Origin: Lunularia cruciata
Lineage: Eukaryota > Streptophyta > Marchantiopsida > Lunulariales > Lunulariaceae
Reading direction: 5' to 3'
Assembly (NCBI GenBank): GCA_948567375.1
Contig: OX419762.1
Span: forward strand, 43,567,034-43,631,033
Length of the DNA stretch: 64,000 bases
This document shows, piece by piece, positions 34,750 through 45,311 of this stretch; the first letter of the stretch is position 1; each line of letters starts with the position of its first letter. The notes under the pieces are model-generated. The model did not search any database, was not told the DNA's origin, and saw only the letters and a list, made by a program, of their open reading frames with translations. The position numbers and the translations under genes were made by a program.

Positions 34750-36045
34750 TATTCCCCCGCCGCTAGTTGGTGACGTCCTAGTCGCCAGTGAAGCTTCAAA
34801 TTCTTGGATGGCCGTCTGTGCATTTTGGAGGTGAGAAAGAGGTTCCCAAGTGGCATCATGAAGGGGATACCCTTTCCAAAGGACCTTGTACTCCGTATGT
34901 TGGCGACGGCTTCGTTAGATATGGCGACGTGCAAGGATACAATCAACTTTGTACTCCTCATGATCATTGATAGGGACAAGAAGAGGAGGAGGTTGGACTC
35001 GAGAGGAAAAGGAAGAGGGGTTATGAACAAAGGGTTTCAACTTGGAAACATGAAAGACAGGATGGATACGCATGTGACAAGGCAAGGCAAGACAAGACGA
35101 TAAGCAACAAGAGAGACAATTTGGGTGATATCAAAGGGTCCTATCCAATTAGGGGCAAGTTTAAGAACTTGGGTATCAAGTGGGAGAGGGGGGTTACTAG
35201 AGGATAGCATGACTTTATCACCGACTTCAAAGGTGAAATCTCGACGATGGTGGTCCGCATATTGTTTTTGGCAATTTTGAGCAACAAGGAGGTGAGACTT
35301 GGCTTGTTGGAGAGATTGGGATATAGTGGTCAAGAATGTGGAAGTATGAGGAACTTAAGATGGAGAGGGAGCAAGAAGAGAATCTGGAACAAGTGGATCT
35401 TGGCTAAAATTGAGAAAGAAGTGTTGTTCGCAACTCTTCCAAGTCCTTTGGTGAGAACCGATAGATTGGTCTACTCACTGGAGAACTCTCTGCCAATAAC
35501 CCAATCTTGAAGGGCAAATCTCAATCAGAGGGTAATCCCTTTGGCAGATCATCCGGAAACACATCTGCAAACTCCTGAACTATCCGATCAACCATTGCTT
35601 GATGCGGCACTTGGCCCTCCTCAGATTGTTCTTGTGCAATCAGCTTGATCCACACCGCGAATACAGACTTATCTTCCTCCAAAGCTTGCTCTATGGCTAC
35701 TTCATTAACAAAATTCCCTTCTAGGGACTCATCTCTCTTCCAAGCTTGCTCCATGGTTGCCTTCCTGGCAAACTTCCCATCTTGGGACTCATCTTCCTTC
35801 CAGATTTTCTCTATGGCTACGTTCTCAACAAACTTTCCATCTTGGGACTGACTATTCTTAGGTGTCTTACTTAGAGGTAGCAGACAACCTAATCGGAAAT
35901 TCCAACCTTGGTGTTGTACTTGAATTTGACGTCGGGTCCAATCGAATTGAACCTTATGACGTTCAAGCCAAGGTAGACCCAGAATGATATCATAGTGTAG
36001 AGGTGTCACTACAAACCTCATACACTCCAAATACTCCTTCCCAAT
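34750..36045 (-). pseudogene. C-out protease half, linker and integrase-chromodomain tail
   Basis: From 36045 downward the minus strand gives the second protease half (GKEYLECMRFVV, YDIILGLPWLERHKVQFDW), and then a repetitive linker in which SQDGKF- and ESLEGNF-like blocks of about 20 residues recur. An early RT start follows. Near 35420 an RT codon run is joined directly to the integrase end (SQSLQQAKSHLLVAQN, FEVGDKVMLSS). The chromodomain (YKVLWKGYPLHDATWEP) follows at about 34800-34930 with frameshifts. Compared with C-in, about 2.07 kb is deleted. Confidence 0.88.
36041..36045 (+). repeat. Target-site duplication of C-in, left copy
   Basis: CCAAT, repeated at 41090-41094 after the right LTR. 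It lies in the protease codons of C-out. Confidence 0.92.
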
Positions 36046-36446
36046 TGTAACAATATGGAGTTTAGCGACGAAGTTAGTCGGGCTCACGAAGTGGCACATA
36101 AGACAAATTAGCCTAGAATATTTTGGAAGTATCTAGGAAGCTTCTTGGAAAGCTTCTCAGTTAGCTTAGCTTGCACCTTAAGTAAGTAGTTTCTAGAAGG
36201 AAGCTTCTAGAAGCTTCTAACTAGCTTAGCTTGCACGCCAAGTAGGCAGCTTCTAGAGGGAAGCTTCTTGAGATCCTTCCTAGTTAACTTGGCTTGCACT
36301 CTAAGAAAGCGGCTTGAAGAAGCTTCTTGAGAAGCTTCTCAAGGACCTTGTATGCTACCTATAAATACCAAAGCCAAAGCTCATGCTAGGCATTGAGACT
36401 TTTCCCTCATTCAAGTGTCCCAATGTGAGTTTCCATTCTCCTATTT
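36046..36446 (+). repeat. C-in 5' LTR, lacking its last 25 bp
   Basis: It starts TGTAACAATATGG and matches 40664-41064. At CTCCTATTT it passes directly into gag codons (GGTGGCAATTCC) instead of the LTR end present in the other two copies. Confidence 0.9.
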
Positions 36447-37012
36447 GGTGGCAATTCCGAGATGAACGACAAATTGTTACACCAATTTTGATATGGGCAA
36501 AATTCAAGGATGCAATACTTGGCAGATTTCAAACTATAAATGCCACCCGAGCTGCACGAGATAAATTGGCAGAGTTGAGGCAGATTGGCTCAGTGAGAAG
36601 CTACATCACACAATTTCAGAACATCATCATGCAAATTCTAGATATCCAAGAAGGTGAAGTTCTGGATCGATTTGTGCAAGGATTGAAGTCACGAACCAAA
36701 TTGGAGGTGACCATGCGGGAGCCACAAAACATAGAAGAAGCCATGCAATTGGCTAAGCGCTTTGATTCCTTGGTTGCGACAACTTGGTCTTGACCTCGAC
36801 CTACACAAAACCTACCAGTACCACGAGTGGAAGAACCGGTACCAATGGAGATTGATGTTATCCAACAAAGACCACTTGGCACAACAGATAGAGAAAGACT
36901 ACAACAAAATGGAGGTTGCTTTTATTGTCGCCAAGTTGGACATTGCATTGCTGAATGTCCACGTAGGAATGTGCGACCTCGACAAGTTGCCAAGATGGAG
37001 TTTGTGGAATAG
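36447..37012 (+). pseudogene. C-in Gag, N-terminally deleted
   Basis: The remaining Gag starts at WWQFRDERQIVTPIL and continues through RSYITQFQNIIMQI and DRFVQGLKSRTKLEVTM. A stop follows near 36791, then the zinc knuckle CFYCRQVGHCIAEC at 36917-36958, an exact CX2CX4HX4C. The TGA near 36791 is also found in C-out, so it predates their separation. Confidence 0.9.
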
Positions 37013-37129
37013 AATGATCAGGGAAACGAGGAATCCCAGTAGGAGATTTCGAGCCGCCTACTAGGAGCTTGATTAGTTCCAATGGGATTGAAGGCTCGAC
37101 CTATGCAAGTCTGTTTCACTTGCAAGGTA

Positions 37130-37560
37130 TGATATCTAATTGGGGTTGTAGAATTTTGGTTGATTTTGGAAGTTCAGAGAATTGCATGTCATGCAAGTAG
37201 CAAAGGAATTGGGTATTCCTATCAAGCCAGTGATTGGGAGTAGTTTGATGATGGCGGATGGTAGAAAGGGTTCTGCATTCCGCACCTCGCATCATGTTAC
37301 CTTCAAGATTGGGAAGGAGTATTTGGAGTATATAAGGTTTGTAGTGGCACCTCTACACTATGATATCATTCTATGTCTACCTTGGCTTGAACATCATAAG
37401 GTTCAATTCGATTGGACCCGACGCCAAATTCAAGTACAACACCAAGGTAGGAATTTCCGATTAGGTTGTCTGGCACCTTTGAGTAAGACACCTAAGAATA
37501 GTCAGTCCCAAGGTGGGAAGTTTGTCGAGAAGGTAGCCGTAGAGCGAATCTAGAAGGGAG
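37130..37560 (+). pseudogene. C-in protease, frameshifted
   Basis: The active site reads RILVDFGSSENC, where DFG stands for the usual DSG. One base is missing near 37185 relative to C-out, which shifts the frame; the rest (VAKELGIPIKPVIG, YDIILCLPWLEHHK) then reads on. A repetitive linker of about 20-residue units (QDGKF, LEGKF) follows to 37700. Confidence 0.88.
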
Positions 37561-37774
37561 ATGAGTCCCAAGATGGGAAGTTTGCCAGGAAGGCAACCAT
37601 GGAGCAAGCTTGGAAGAGAGATGAGTCCCTAGAAGGGAAGTTTGTTAATGAAGCAGCCATAGAGCAAGCTTTGGAGGAAGATAAGTCTCTATTTGCGGTG
37701 TGGATCAAGCCGATTGCACAAGAACAATCTGAGGAGGGCCAAGTGCCACATCAAGCAATGGTGATCAGATAGTT

Positions 37775-38466
37775 CAGGAATTTGTAGATGTGTTTCCGGA
37801 CAATCTGCCAAAGTGATTACCCTCCGATCGAGGTATGCCCTTCAAGATCGAGTTATTGGTAGGGAGTACTCTAGTGAGTAAACCAATCTATTGGCTCTCA
37901 CCAAAGGAGTTGGAGGAGTTGCGAACAACACTTACAGAGTTGTTGGGGAAGGATCTCATACGACATAGTACCTCTCCTTGGGGAGCACCGGTACTATTTG
38001 TTCCGAAGAAGGATGGAGGACTTCATTTCTGTATTGATTATTGTGGACTCAATAAGCAAACCGTGAAGAATGCATATCCCTTGCCTTGGATCAATGACCT
38101 GCTTGATCAACTAAGTGGAGCATGCTACTTTTCCAAGTTGGATCTTTGTAGTGGCTATTGGCAACTTCCTATTGAAGGAGAGGACATGCAAAAGACTGCT
38201 TTTTGCACAAGGTATGGACATTTTGAGTGGAGACTTCTACCTTTCGGACTCATTAATGCTCCAACAGTCTTCATGGATCAGATGCATTGGGTGTTGGATG
38301 GACTATTAGATTGGTATGTGGTGGTGTTCTTAGATGATATCTTAATCTATAGCAGGATAGAGGCAGAACACGTGAATCATGTGCAAGAAGTCCTAAGATG
38401 ACTAAGACAGTGGAAATTTTACTGCAAGAAGTCAAAGTGTGCTTTTTGGCAAAAGGAGGTTACCTT
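37775..38466 (+). pseudogene. C-in reverse transcriptase
   Basis: Nearly complete palm and fingers: [59 protein letters not shown] and the catalytic [12 protein letters not shown] at about 38320-38350. An in-frame TGA occurs at the start of the domain (about 37817) and another at 38399-38401 in the thumb. It lies between the protease linker and RNase H, in the normal Ty3/gypsy order. Confidence 0.93.
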
Positions 38467-38998
38467 CTTGGGTCATAAGATCTCATTAGAAGGGATCAAG
38501 ATGGAAGAAGAGAAGATCAACGCCGTTACTGATTGGCCTACCCCGAAGGATGCTACAGAAGTACGAGCATTCAATAGATTGGCCAGTTTTTACCGACGAT
38601 TCATCCACTATTATGCTCACGTAGCTGCACCATTGACTGACCTCTTGGGAAAGAACTCGAGCTTCCAATGGACCATCAAGCATGAAGAAGCATTCCAAAA
38701 GTTAAAGCATATGGTGTCTTTGAGACCTATTCTTCAACCATATGATCCTCAACTACCTTGTGTGGTTGATTTTGATGCTTCTAACTTTGCAATTGGAGCT
38801 GTGTTGCAACAAGAATTTCCAGATGGACTACATCCTATTGCCTTTGTGTCTTGCCGACTAAATACAGCTGAAAGAAATTACTCTTCTCGAGATCGGGAAC
38901 AACTTGCAATGGTATATGCCACCAAGGTATGGAGGCATTATCTCTTGGGGAAGCAAGTGATCATGGGAACTGATCATAAGCCATTGTTGTAGACCTTA
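38467..38998 (+). pseudogene. C-in RNase H
   Basis: The frame continues from the RT thumb (GHKISLEGIKM, ASFYRRFIHYYAHVAAPLT) to RNase H with the catalytic DFDASNFAIGAVLQQ, HPIAFVSCRL and the tail GTDHKPLL. The next codon is TAG, probably from CAG. The DAS catalytic site is intact, unlike in element B. Confidence 0.9.
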
Positions 38999-40250
38999 CA
39001 CTTGGAGCACATGAAGAGTCGGCATCATCAATGGGAAGAGCAACTCCAATTGTTTGCATCAAACTTGAGTACAAACCAGGTCGGTTCCATGTCATCCCCG
39101 ATGCTCTATCACAACAACCTGATTTGAAGGATCTTCCTCTCATCACGGCGGCAATTACAACGGTGTCCATTGACTTTAAGGTCCATAATGAGTTTCAATC
39201 AGCTCTACAACAAGATCTCTTCTTCCAAATGGTACACGGTCGTCTGACAGCACACGACAAGGAGTATAACACCTTCTCTTTCAAGGAAGGCCTCTTATTC
39301 CATGTGGACCAGATTTATGTTCTAGCCAAAGGTGATCTTCGACTTGTGCGCCTTCAAGAAGCCCATGATTTACCAATAACAGGTCACATGGGAGTGGACA
39401 AGACCTTGGGCACAGTCCAACGCCAATGGTGGTGGCCCAACATGACACGAGTTGTTCGAGACTTTGTCCGATCATGTGAGAGTTGCCAATGGAATAAGGC
39501 CAGCAACCAAAAGCCGAGTGGACTCCTTCAACCACTCGCCATTCCATCCGCTCGTTGGAAGCATGTGAGCTTGGATCTCATCACATCCTTGCCAAGGACA
39601 AAACAAGGACACACCGCAATCGTGGTGTTTGTGGATAAGCTTAGGAAGCAAATCCACTTGGCACCAACCTGTGATACTATGGATGCTCCAACCCTAGCAC
39701 AAATCTACTTCAACAATGTCTTCAAGCATCATGAGATGCCACGTGTACTCATCTCTGACCGTGATCCTTGATTTACCGGGAAGTTTTGGCAAGCACTATT
39801 CCAAATACTTGGCACCAAGCTTGCTTTATCCACGGCCTATCATCCTCAAACTGATGGACAAACCAAACATGCAAATTGTACATTGGAGGATGTTGTGGGC
39901 CTTTGGCAATGTCCACCATACCAATTGGGACAAATGTCTTGCAGTTGTAGAATTTGCCTACAACAATTCCAAACAGGCAAGCACCGGATTTTCTCCCTTC
40001 TCTCTCAATTTTGGCCAAGATCCACTTGTTCCAGATTCTCTTCTTGCACCCCCTCCATCTCAAGTTCCTCATACTTCCACATTCTTGACCGCTATATCCC
40101 AATCGCTCCAACAAGCCAAGTCTCACCTCCTTGTTGCTCAGAATCGCCAAAAACAATATGCAAACCACCATCGTTGTGATCTCACTTTTGAAGTTGGTGA
40201 TAAAGTCATGCTATCCTCTAGTAACCTCCCTCTCCCACTTGATACCTAAG
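38999..40250 (+). pseudogene. C-in integrase
   Basis: It begins with the connection YKPGRFHVIPDALSQ, then the zinc-binding module with both His and both Cys kept (AHDLPITGHMGVDK...CESCQWNK). The core has the first Asp (VSLDLITSLPRT) and second Asp (LISDRDP, followed by a TGA). The third catalytic residue is lost: DGQTKHAN instead of DGQTERVN. The C-terminal part (SQSLQQAKSHLLVAQN, FEVGDKVMLSS) is readable to 40250. Confidence 0.92.
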
Positions 40251-40440
40251 TTTGTAAACTTGCCCCTAACTGGATAGGACCCTTTGATATCACCCAAATT
40301 GTCTCTCCTGTTGCTTATCGACTTGCCTTACCTTGTCACATGCATATCCATCATGTCTTTCATGTTTCCAAGTTGAAACCCTTTGTTCCTAACCCCTCTT
40401 CCTTTTCCTCTTGAGTCCAACCTCCCCCTCTTCCTGTCCC

Positions 40441-40663
40441 TCTCAATGATCATGAGGAGTACGAAGTTGATCGTATCCTTGCACGTTGCCATATCCAACG
40501 AGGCCGTCGCCAACATACGGAGTACAAGGTCCTTTGGAAAGGGTATCCCCTTCATGATGCTACCTGGGAACCTCTTTCTCACCTCCAAAATGCACAGACG
40601 GCCATCCAGGAATTCAAAGCTTCATTGGCGAGGAGGACATCACCAACTAGTGGCGGAGGAATA
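40441..40663 (+). pseudogene. C-in chromodomain
   Basis: An open stretch encodes EYEVDRILARCHIQ, HTEYKVLWKGYPLHDATWEPLSHL and AQTAIQEF, the full chromodomain pattern with conserved aromatic residues (Y, W, W). Chromodomains of chromoviruses bind modified histones and steer insertion toward heterochromatin. It fits the nested, heterochromatin-like setting. A purine tract (GGCGGAGGAATA) leads into the 3' LTR. Confidence 0.9.
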
Positions 40664-41089
40664 TGTAACAATATGGAGTTAAGCGACAAAGTTAGTCGGG
40701 CTCACAAAGTGGCATATAAGACAAATTAGCCTAGAATATTCCGGAAGTATCTAGGAAGCTTCTTGGGAAGCTTCCCGGTTAGTTTAGCTTGCACCTTAAG
40801 TAAGTAGCTTCTAGAAGGAAGCTTCTAGAAGCTTCCAACTAGCTTAGCTTGCACGCCAAGTAGGCGGCTTCTAGTGGGAAACTTCTTGAGAAGCTTCCTA
40901 GTTAACTTGGCTTGCACTCTAAGAAAGCGGCTTGAGGAAGCTTCTTGAGAAGCTTCTCAAGGGCCTTGTATGCTACCTATAAATACCAAAGCCAAAACTC
41001 ATGCTAGGCATTGAGACTTTTCCCTCATTCAAGTGTCCCAATGTGAGTTTCCATTCTCCTATTTCTCTCCTTGGTTTGGGTCTTTTACA
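40664..41089 (+). repeat. C-in 3' LTR, complete
   Basis: 426 bp, TGTAACA...TTTTACA. It includes TATAAATA at about 40978-40985, the likely core promoter, and many HindIII-like AAGCTTCT inverted repeats upstream. Confidence 0.92.
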
Positions 41090-41094
41090 CCAAT

Positions 41095-42259
41095 CTTGAA
41101 GGTAACAGGATGCGAGGTGTGGAATGTAGAACCTTTTCTACCATCCGCCATCATCAAACTACTTCCAATCACTGGCTTGATAGTAATACCCAATTCCTTT
41201 GCTACTTGCATAGACATGCAATTCTCTGAACTTCCAAAATCAACCAAAATCCTCCAACCCCAATTAGATATCATACCTTGCAAGTGAAGTAGACTTGCAT
41301 AGGTCAAGCCTTCAATCCCATTGGAACTAATCAAGCTCCCAGTAGGCGGCTCAAAATCTCCTACTGGGATTCCTCGTTTCCCTGATCATTCTGCTCCACA
41401 ACCTCCACTTGGGCAACTTGTCGAGGTCGTCTATTCTTGAGTGGACATTCTGCAATGCGATGCCCCAACTGGCGACAATAAAACATCCATTTTGTTGTAA
41501 TCTTTCTCTATCTGCTGTGCCAAGTGGTCTTCGTTGGATAGCATCAATCTCCATTGGTACCGGTTCTTCCACTCTTGGTACTGGTAGGTTTTGTGTAGGT
41601 CGAGGTCAAGACCAAGTTGTCGCAACTTAGGAATCAAAATGCTCAGCCAATTGCATGGCTTCTTCTATGTTCCTGTGGCTCTCGCATGGTCACCTCCAAT
41701 CTAGTTCGTGACTTCAATCCTTGCACAAATTGATCTAGAACTTCACCTTCTTGGATATCTGGAATTTGCATGATAATATTCTGAAATTGTGTGATGTAGC
41801 TTCTCACTGAGCCAATCTGCCTCAACTTTGCCAATTTATCTCTTGCAGCTCGGGTGGCATTTATAGTCTAAAATCGACCAAGTATTGCATCCTTGAATTC
41901 TGCCCATGTCAAAATCGGTGTAACAATTTGTCGTTCAGCTCTTTCTACTCGGAATTGCCACCAAAGTTTTGCCACGCCATCCAACTAGCTAGAAGCCAAG
42001 AGAATTTTTTTCCACTCGTCTTGAAGATTGGTGGCTTCAAAGTAACGTTCACAGTCAAACACAAAATTCTCCACTGTGCCTGGAAGATTCTTGCCTTCAA
42101 ACATCTTGGGTTTCAGAAATCGAATGCGATCTTCTCTATCTCAAACTGGCGCTTTGTCTATCTATTCTTGTCGTTGCTGGTCTTGTTCATCCAACAATTG
42201 AGTAAGATGCTCAATTTGTTGTTGTATTGCAAGGATAACATCCGGTATTGCCGCCATTG
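41095..42259 (-). pseudogene. C-out Gag and first half of protease
   Basis: Minus-strand Gag starts at ATG 42259 (MAAIPDVILAIQQQIEHLTQLL). It continues through NFVFDCERYFEATN, LWWQFRVERAE and LAKLRQIGSVRSYITQF to the zinc knuckle FYCRQLGHRIAECP near 41440-41500, reached after a small deletion. The protease start (RILVDFGSSENCM, VAKELGITIKPVIG) ends at 41095, where C-in is inserted. Two stops lie in the first 40 codons after the start region. Confidence 0.88.
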
Positions 42260-42383
42260 CTACTACTCTATTCCACTACCCTCAATTTATCTAGTTGATT
42301 AACACATAGATACAACACATCCACCATTCTCCATAAGTTACAAGTAGAAGTATCAAGGGTTCCTCTAACACGATGATCATATG

Positions 42384-42422
42384 TAGTTGACTGACTTCGT
42401 TGCTAAACTCCATATTGTTACA
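42384..42422 (-). repeat. C-out 5' LTR remnant
   Basis: Only the outermost bases of the LTR (TGTAACAATATGGAGTTTAG on the minus strand, then a short run) are left. The next 120 bp are unrelated to the LTR and lead to the gag ATG, so nearly the whole LTR is deleted. Confidence 0.85.
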
Positions 42423-42427
42423 TTTGG

Positions 42428-43185
42428 CAAGTCAAAAGTAGACTACTTGGGGCATAGAGTAAGTGCAGAGGGCATTCAAGTATTGCTAGATAAAATAGAG
42501 TGCCCCAAAAGATCACACTCAACTCAAAAGCTTCATGGGGTTGACGGGATTCTATCGTAGATTTGTCAAGGACTTCTCTAAGGTTGCACAGCCTTTAATA
42601 GAACTACTTGGCAAGAGGAAAAAGTGGGCATGGAGAACCGCACAAGAGTTAGCCTTTCAAGAATTGAAAGCCGCCTTGCTACATGCATCAATCTTGAAGT
42701 GGTATGACCCAAAACATCCAATCAAGCTGGCTACAAATGCATCAAGCATAACAATAAGAGCAGTCCTACAACAAGAGTGGCATGAAGGATGGCATCCAAT
42801 TGCATATTTCTCTCAAAATTTGTTACCGGCAAAGTGCAACTACCACACCATAGAGCAAGAAGAGCTAGCTATCGTTCTGGCAACCAACCATTGGAAGCAC
42901 TATCTAGGCAAGAAGGCATTTGTAGAGACAAACCACAAAACTCTAGTCTACCTCAAGACGCAAAAGGATCTATCTTGTCACCAGATTTGGTGGGCAGAGT
43001 GGCAACAACGCTTCAACATGATAATCATCTACGTGGAAGGGAAGAAGCAAATTGCAGATGCATTCACCCGCATGCCAATGGCAAACAACTTGGTGGTAGA
43101 GGTTAAGATTAACCCTGAATTTTGGCCAGAGATTTTGGCTACTACAAAAACTGATCCACAGATTGTAGAAGTGCAATCATCCAAA
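42428..43185 (+). pseudogene. Element B RT thumb and RNase H
   Basis: After the TTTGG duplication the RT of B resumes (KSKVDYLGHRVSAEGIQV), loses frame near 42500, and continues as GLTGFYRRFVKDFSKVAQPL. RNase H follows: KLATNASSITIRAVLQQEW, HPIAYFSQNLLPAKCNYHTIEQEELAIV. The catalytic DAS is NAS (D to N), which should abolish activity. The seam with 34318 shows that B was a continuous gene before C-out arrived. Confidence 0.92.
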
Positions 43186-44140
43186 GGCGTCACTAGCACC
43201 AAAGGACTCACCTTTTGTGATGGCAGATTATGGATCCCAAATGTCCCAGAATTACGCACCACCATTCTAGCAGAATATCATGATTTGGCCATTGCAGGTC
43301 ATGTTGGAGTGGACAAGACCTTGGAGGCAATCCAACGCCATTACTATTGGCCTAAGATGAGCAACGATGTGATGGACTACATGCACAATTACCTACTTTT
43401 TCAATAGAACAAAGCTTCTAATCAAGCTCCTGTAGAGCTCTTTCAACCTCTACCCTTGCCTACCCAACGTTGGGAACAAGAGAGTATGGATCTCATTTGT
43501 GAATTACCCAAGACCACCTTAGGGTTTGACTCTATTGTAGTCTTTGTAGACTGGCTCAACAAAATGATTCATGTATGCCCTACCACCAAGGATGTGACCA
43601 CTCCACAACTAGCTCAATTATACTTAGATGTAGTCTTCTCTCACCATGGCTTGTCTAGAGTACTTATCACTGATAGAAGCACTCAATTCACCAGTTTGTT
43701 TTGGCAAACAATCTTGGGTTTCTTCAAAACCAAGTTAGCCATGTCCACAACTTACCACCGACAAAAAGATGGCCAAACAAAGCGGGCTAATTGCACGATT
43801 GAAGACATGTTACGCGGATTCATCTTAGAAGAGCAAGAGAGGTGGAACACCCTACTCCCATTGGTGGAATTCGCTTACAACAATTCAGTGAATGCATCCA
43901 CCCAAGTCACTCTGTTCTTCCTCATGTATGGTGAGCATCCCTTCACACCTTCTAGCTTGATAAATATCCATCCAATGGCTACCAAGGTCAATGCAATCAA
44001 CACGTTTGTTTCTAGAATCCAACAAGGTGTGAAGAGCGCCAAGCACAGATTACAGATTGCATAAAATTGACAAAAGTAGTATGTTGATGCACACCGTAGG
44101 CACATGGAGTTCAATGTTGGGGATCAAGTGTGGCTATAAA
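43186..44140 (+). pseudogene. Element B integrase, inactive
   Basis: The zinc module keeps both His (EYHDLAIAGHVGVDK) but both Cys are replaced (YMHNYLLFQ instead of a C-x2-C pattern), followed by a TAG. In the core the two Asp residues remain (MDLICELPKT, LITDRSTQFTS) but the third catalytic residue is Lys (DGQTKRANCTIEDML). The C-terminal part (EFAYNNSVNAST, FNVGDQVWL) has further stops. Confidence 0.92.
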
Positions 44141-44379
44141 CAACCAACCTCACATTAGTTGGACCTTGTAAGCTCAAACCTCATTTTATTGGGTCTTTTT
44201 TTATTCTTCCTCATGTCGGTGCTGTGGCCTATCACCTTGAGCTACCACCACACATGAAGATCCATCTCGTGTTCCATGTTTCCCTACTATGCAGATATGC
44301 TCCCCGCTCAGGCCAGGGTCATTCCACCCAAGACATTTGACCTTGTTCGACACTCATTGATGGCACAGAAGAATAAGTA

Positions 44380-44559
44380 GAGCATATTCTCCAAAAATGC
44401 ATACGTGGTACTTGCCATCCGTGGGTGGACTATCTAGTACAGTGGAAAGGTTACCTCCTCTATAAAGCAACATGGGAGCCCGCTGCCAATTTGACACATG
44501 CACCAGTGTTGGTGCAAGCATTTGAGCAACAATTGCACAACGAGGACGTTGTGTCTTAA
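44380..44559 (+). pseudogene. Element B chromodomain
   Basis: The frame gives ILQKCIRGTC, WVDYLVQWKGYLLYKATWEPAANL and VQAFEQQL, then TAA at 44557-44559. This is the normal end of a chromovirus Pol. The purine tract AAAAGGAGGGAAG overlaps the stop and leads into the 3' LTR at 44573. Confidence 0.9.
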
Positions 44560-44572
44560 AAGGAGGGAAGTC

Positions 44573-45311
44573 TGTAATACCAAGAGCTAGCCACATGATC
44601 TACATGTGAAATTTTAGTTTAATAACATCTAGAACGATGTTATACATGATGGTCAAAATAGATCAATTAGAAGTATCACCAAAAGAGTACTTCTACTAAT
44701 AGAGTAGAAATCAAAATACACTTGAGAACCTTAGAACCAATAGCTAGACATATGATTTAAAGGTGCGAATTGGTTTGGTAACATCTGGAAGGATGTTACA
44801 CATGATGGACTAAACAGATCAAAAAGAGATATCACCAAAAGGGGACTTCTACTAATAGAGTAAGAACCAAAATATGCCGGAAATCTTTGAAGGCAATTTT
44901 GGAGGCCTAAACGGATGAATTAGGCCTCAAAAATGTGCAGTTTCCTCTCCCAAAAAAGGAAATTCTGGCCTTCCCTTCCTCCTGGTTTGTCTCATTGAGG
45001 GCTTTCCAATGGTACCTAACTCACATGATTCTGAGACTCCTACAAGAAGATTCCCTAAAAGATTCCCTCTGGTCAAAGCTTGTTTGACCAACTAGATAGG
45101 ACCTAGACCAACATGTCACCCATCCAAGTAAGTAATCCAAGGGTGGAGCTTGCTGACATGTCACCTATCTGTGTGCCTAATCCTATGGTGGAGCTTCCTT
45201 GGAAGGGATACTCTTTGTCTATATAATAAAGAGAAGGTGCTCCTTTGGTGCACCGAATGTTGAGTGTGTAATTTGTGTTTCTCTCTCTTCTCTTGTCCTC
45301 GGAGTATTATA
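44573..45311 (+). repeat. Element B 3' LTR
   Basis: 739 bp, TGTAATAC...GTATTATA (one base decayed from GTATTACA). It is followed by GCACC, the right target duplication. It is closest to the LTR at 30645. Confidence 0.92.

Larger units (their letters stand above)
36046..41089 (+). mobile_element. Element C-in: plus-strand chromovirus nested in C-out
   Basis: A 5044-bp copy of the same family as its host element, in opposite orientation, bounded by CCAAT. It has gag, protease, RT, RNase H, integrase and chromodomain in order, then a complete 3' LTR. The last 25 bp of the 5' LTR, the primer site and the first part of gag are deleted, so it cannot start reverse transcription. Several stops and one-base frameshifts also break pol. 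Confidence 0.93.
34324..42422 (-). mobile_element. Element C-out: minus-strand chromovirus nested in B
   Basis: It is bounded by TTTGG duplications and by LTR ends TGTAACA (at 42416-42422 on the minus strand) and TTTTACA (at 34324). About 3.05 kb is its own DNA; the rest is C-in inserted in its protease. It keeps a complete 3' LTR, the gag start and zinc knuckle, split protease halves, a linker, the integrase tail and the chromodomain. The right-hand LTR is reduced to its outermost 35-40 bp. RT, RNase H and most of integrase are missing through an internal deletion near 35420. Confidence 0.92.
29040..45311 (+). mobile_element. Element B: composite Ty3/gypsy chromovirus
   Basis: The order is LTR (29040-29756), a short internal fragment (29757-30644), LTR (30645-31381), a full but broken internal region interrupted by element C-out (34324-42422), and LTR (44573-45311). 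The whole is bounded by the 5-bp duplication GCACC. LTRs open TGTAATAC and end GTATTACA, a perfect terminal inverted repeat; the last has decayed to GTATTATA. Internal genes in order are gag with a zinc knuckle, protease, RT, RNase H, integrase and chromodomain. Two changed catalytic residues and several stops make it non-autonomous. The simplest history is that one B copy inserted into the gag of another, then their 3' LTRs recombined and removed the rest of the older copy. Confidence 0.9.
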
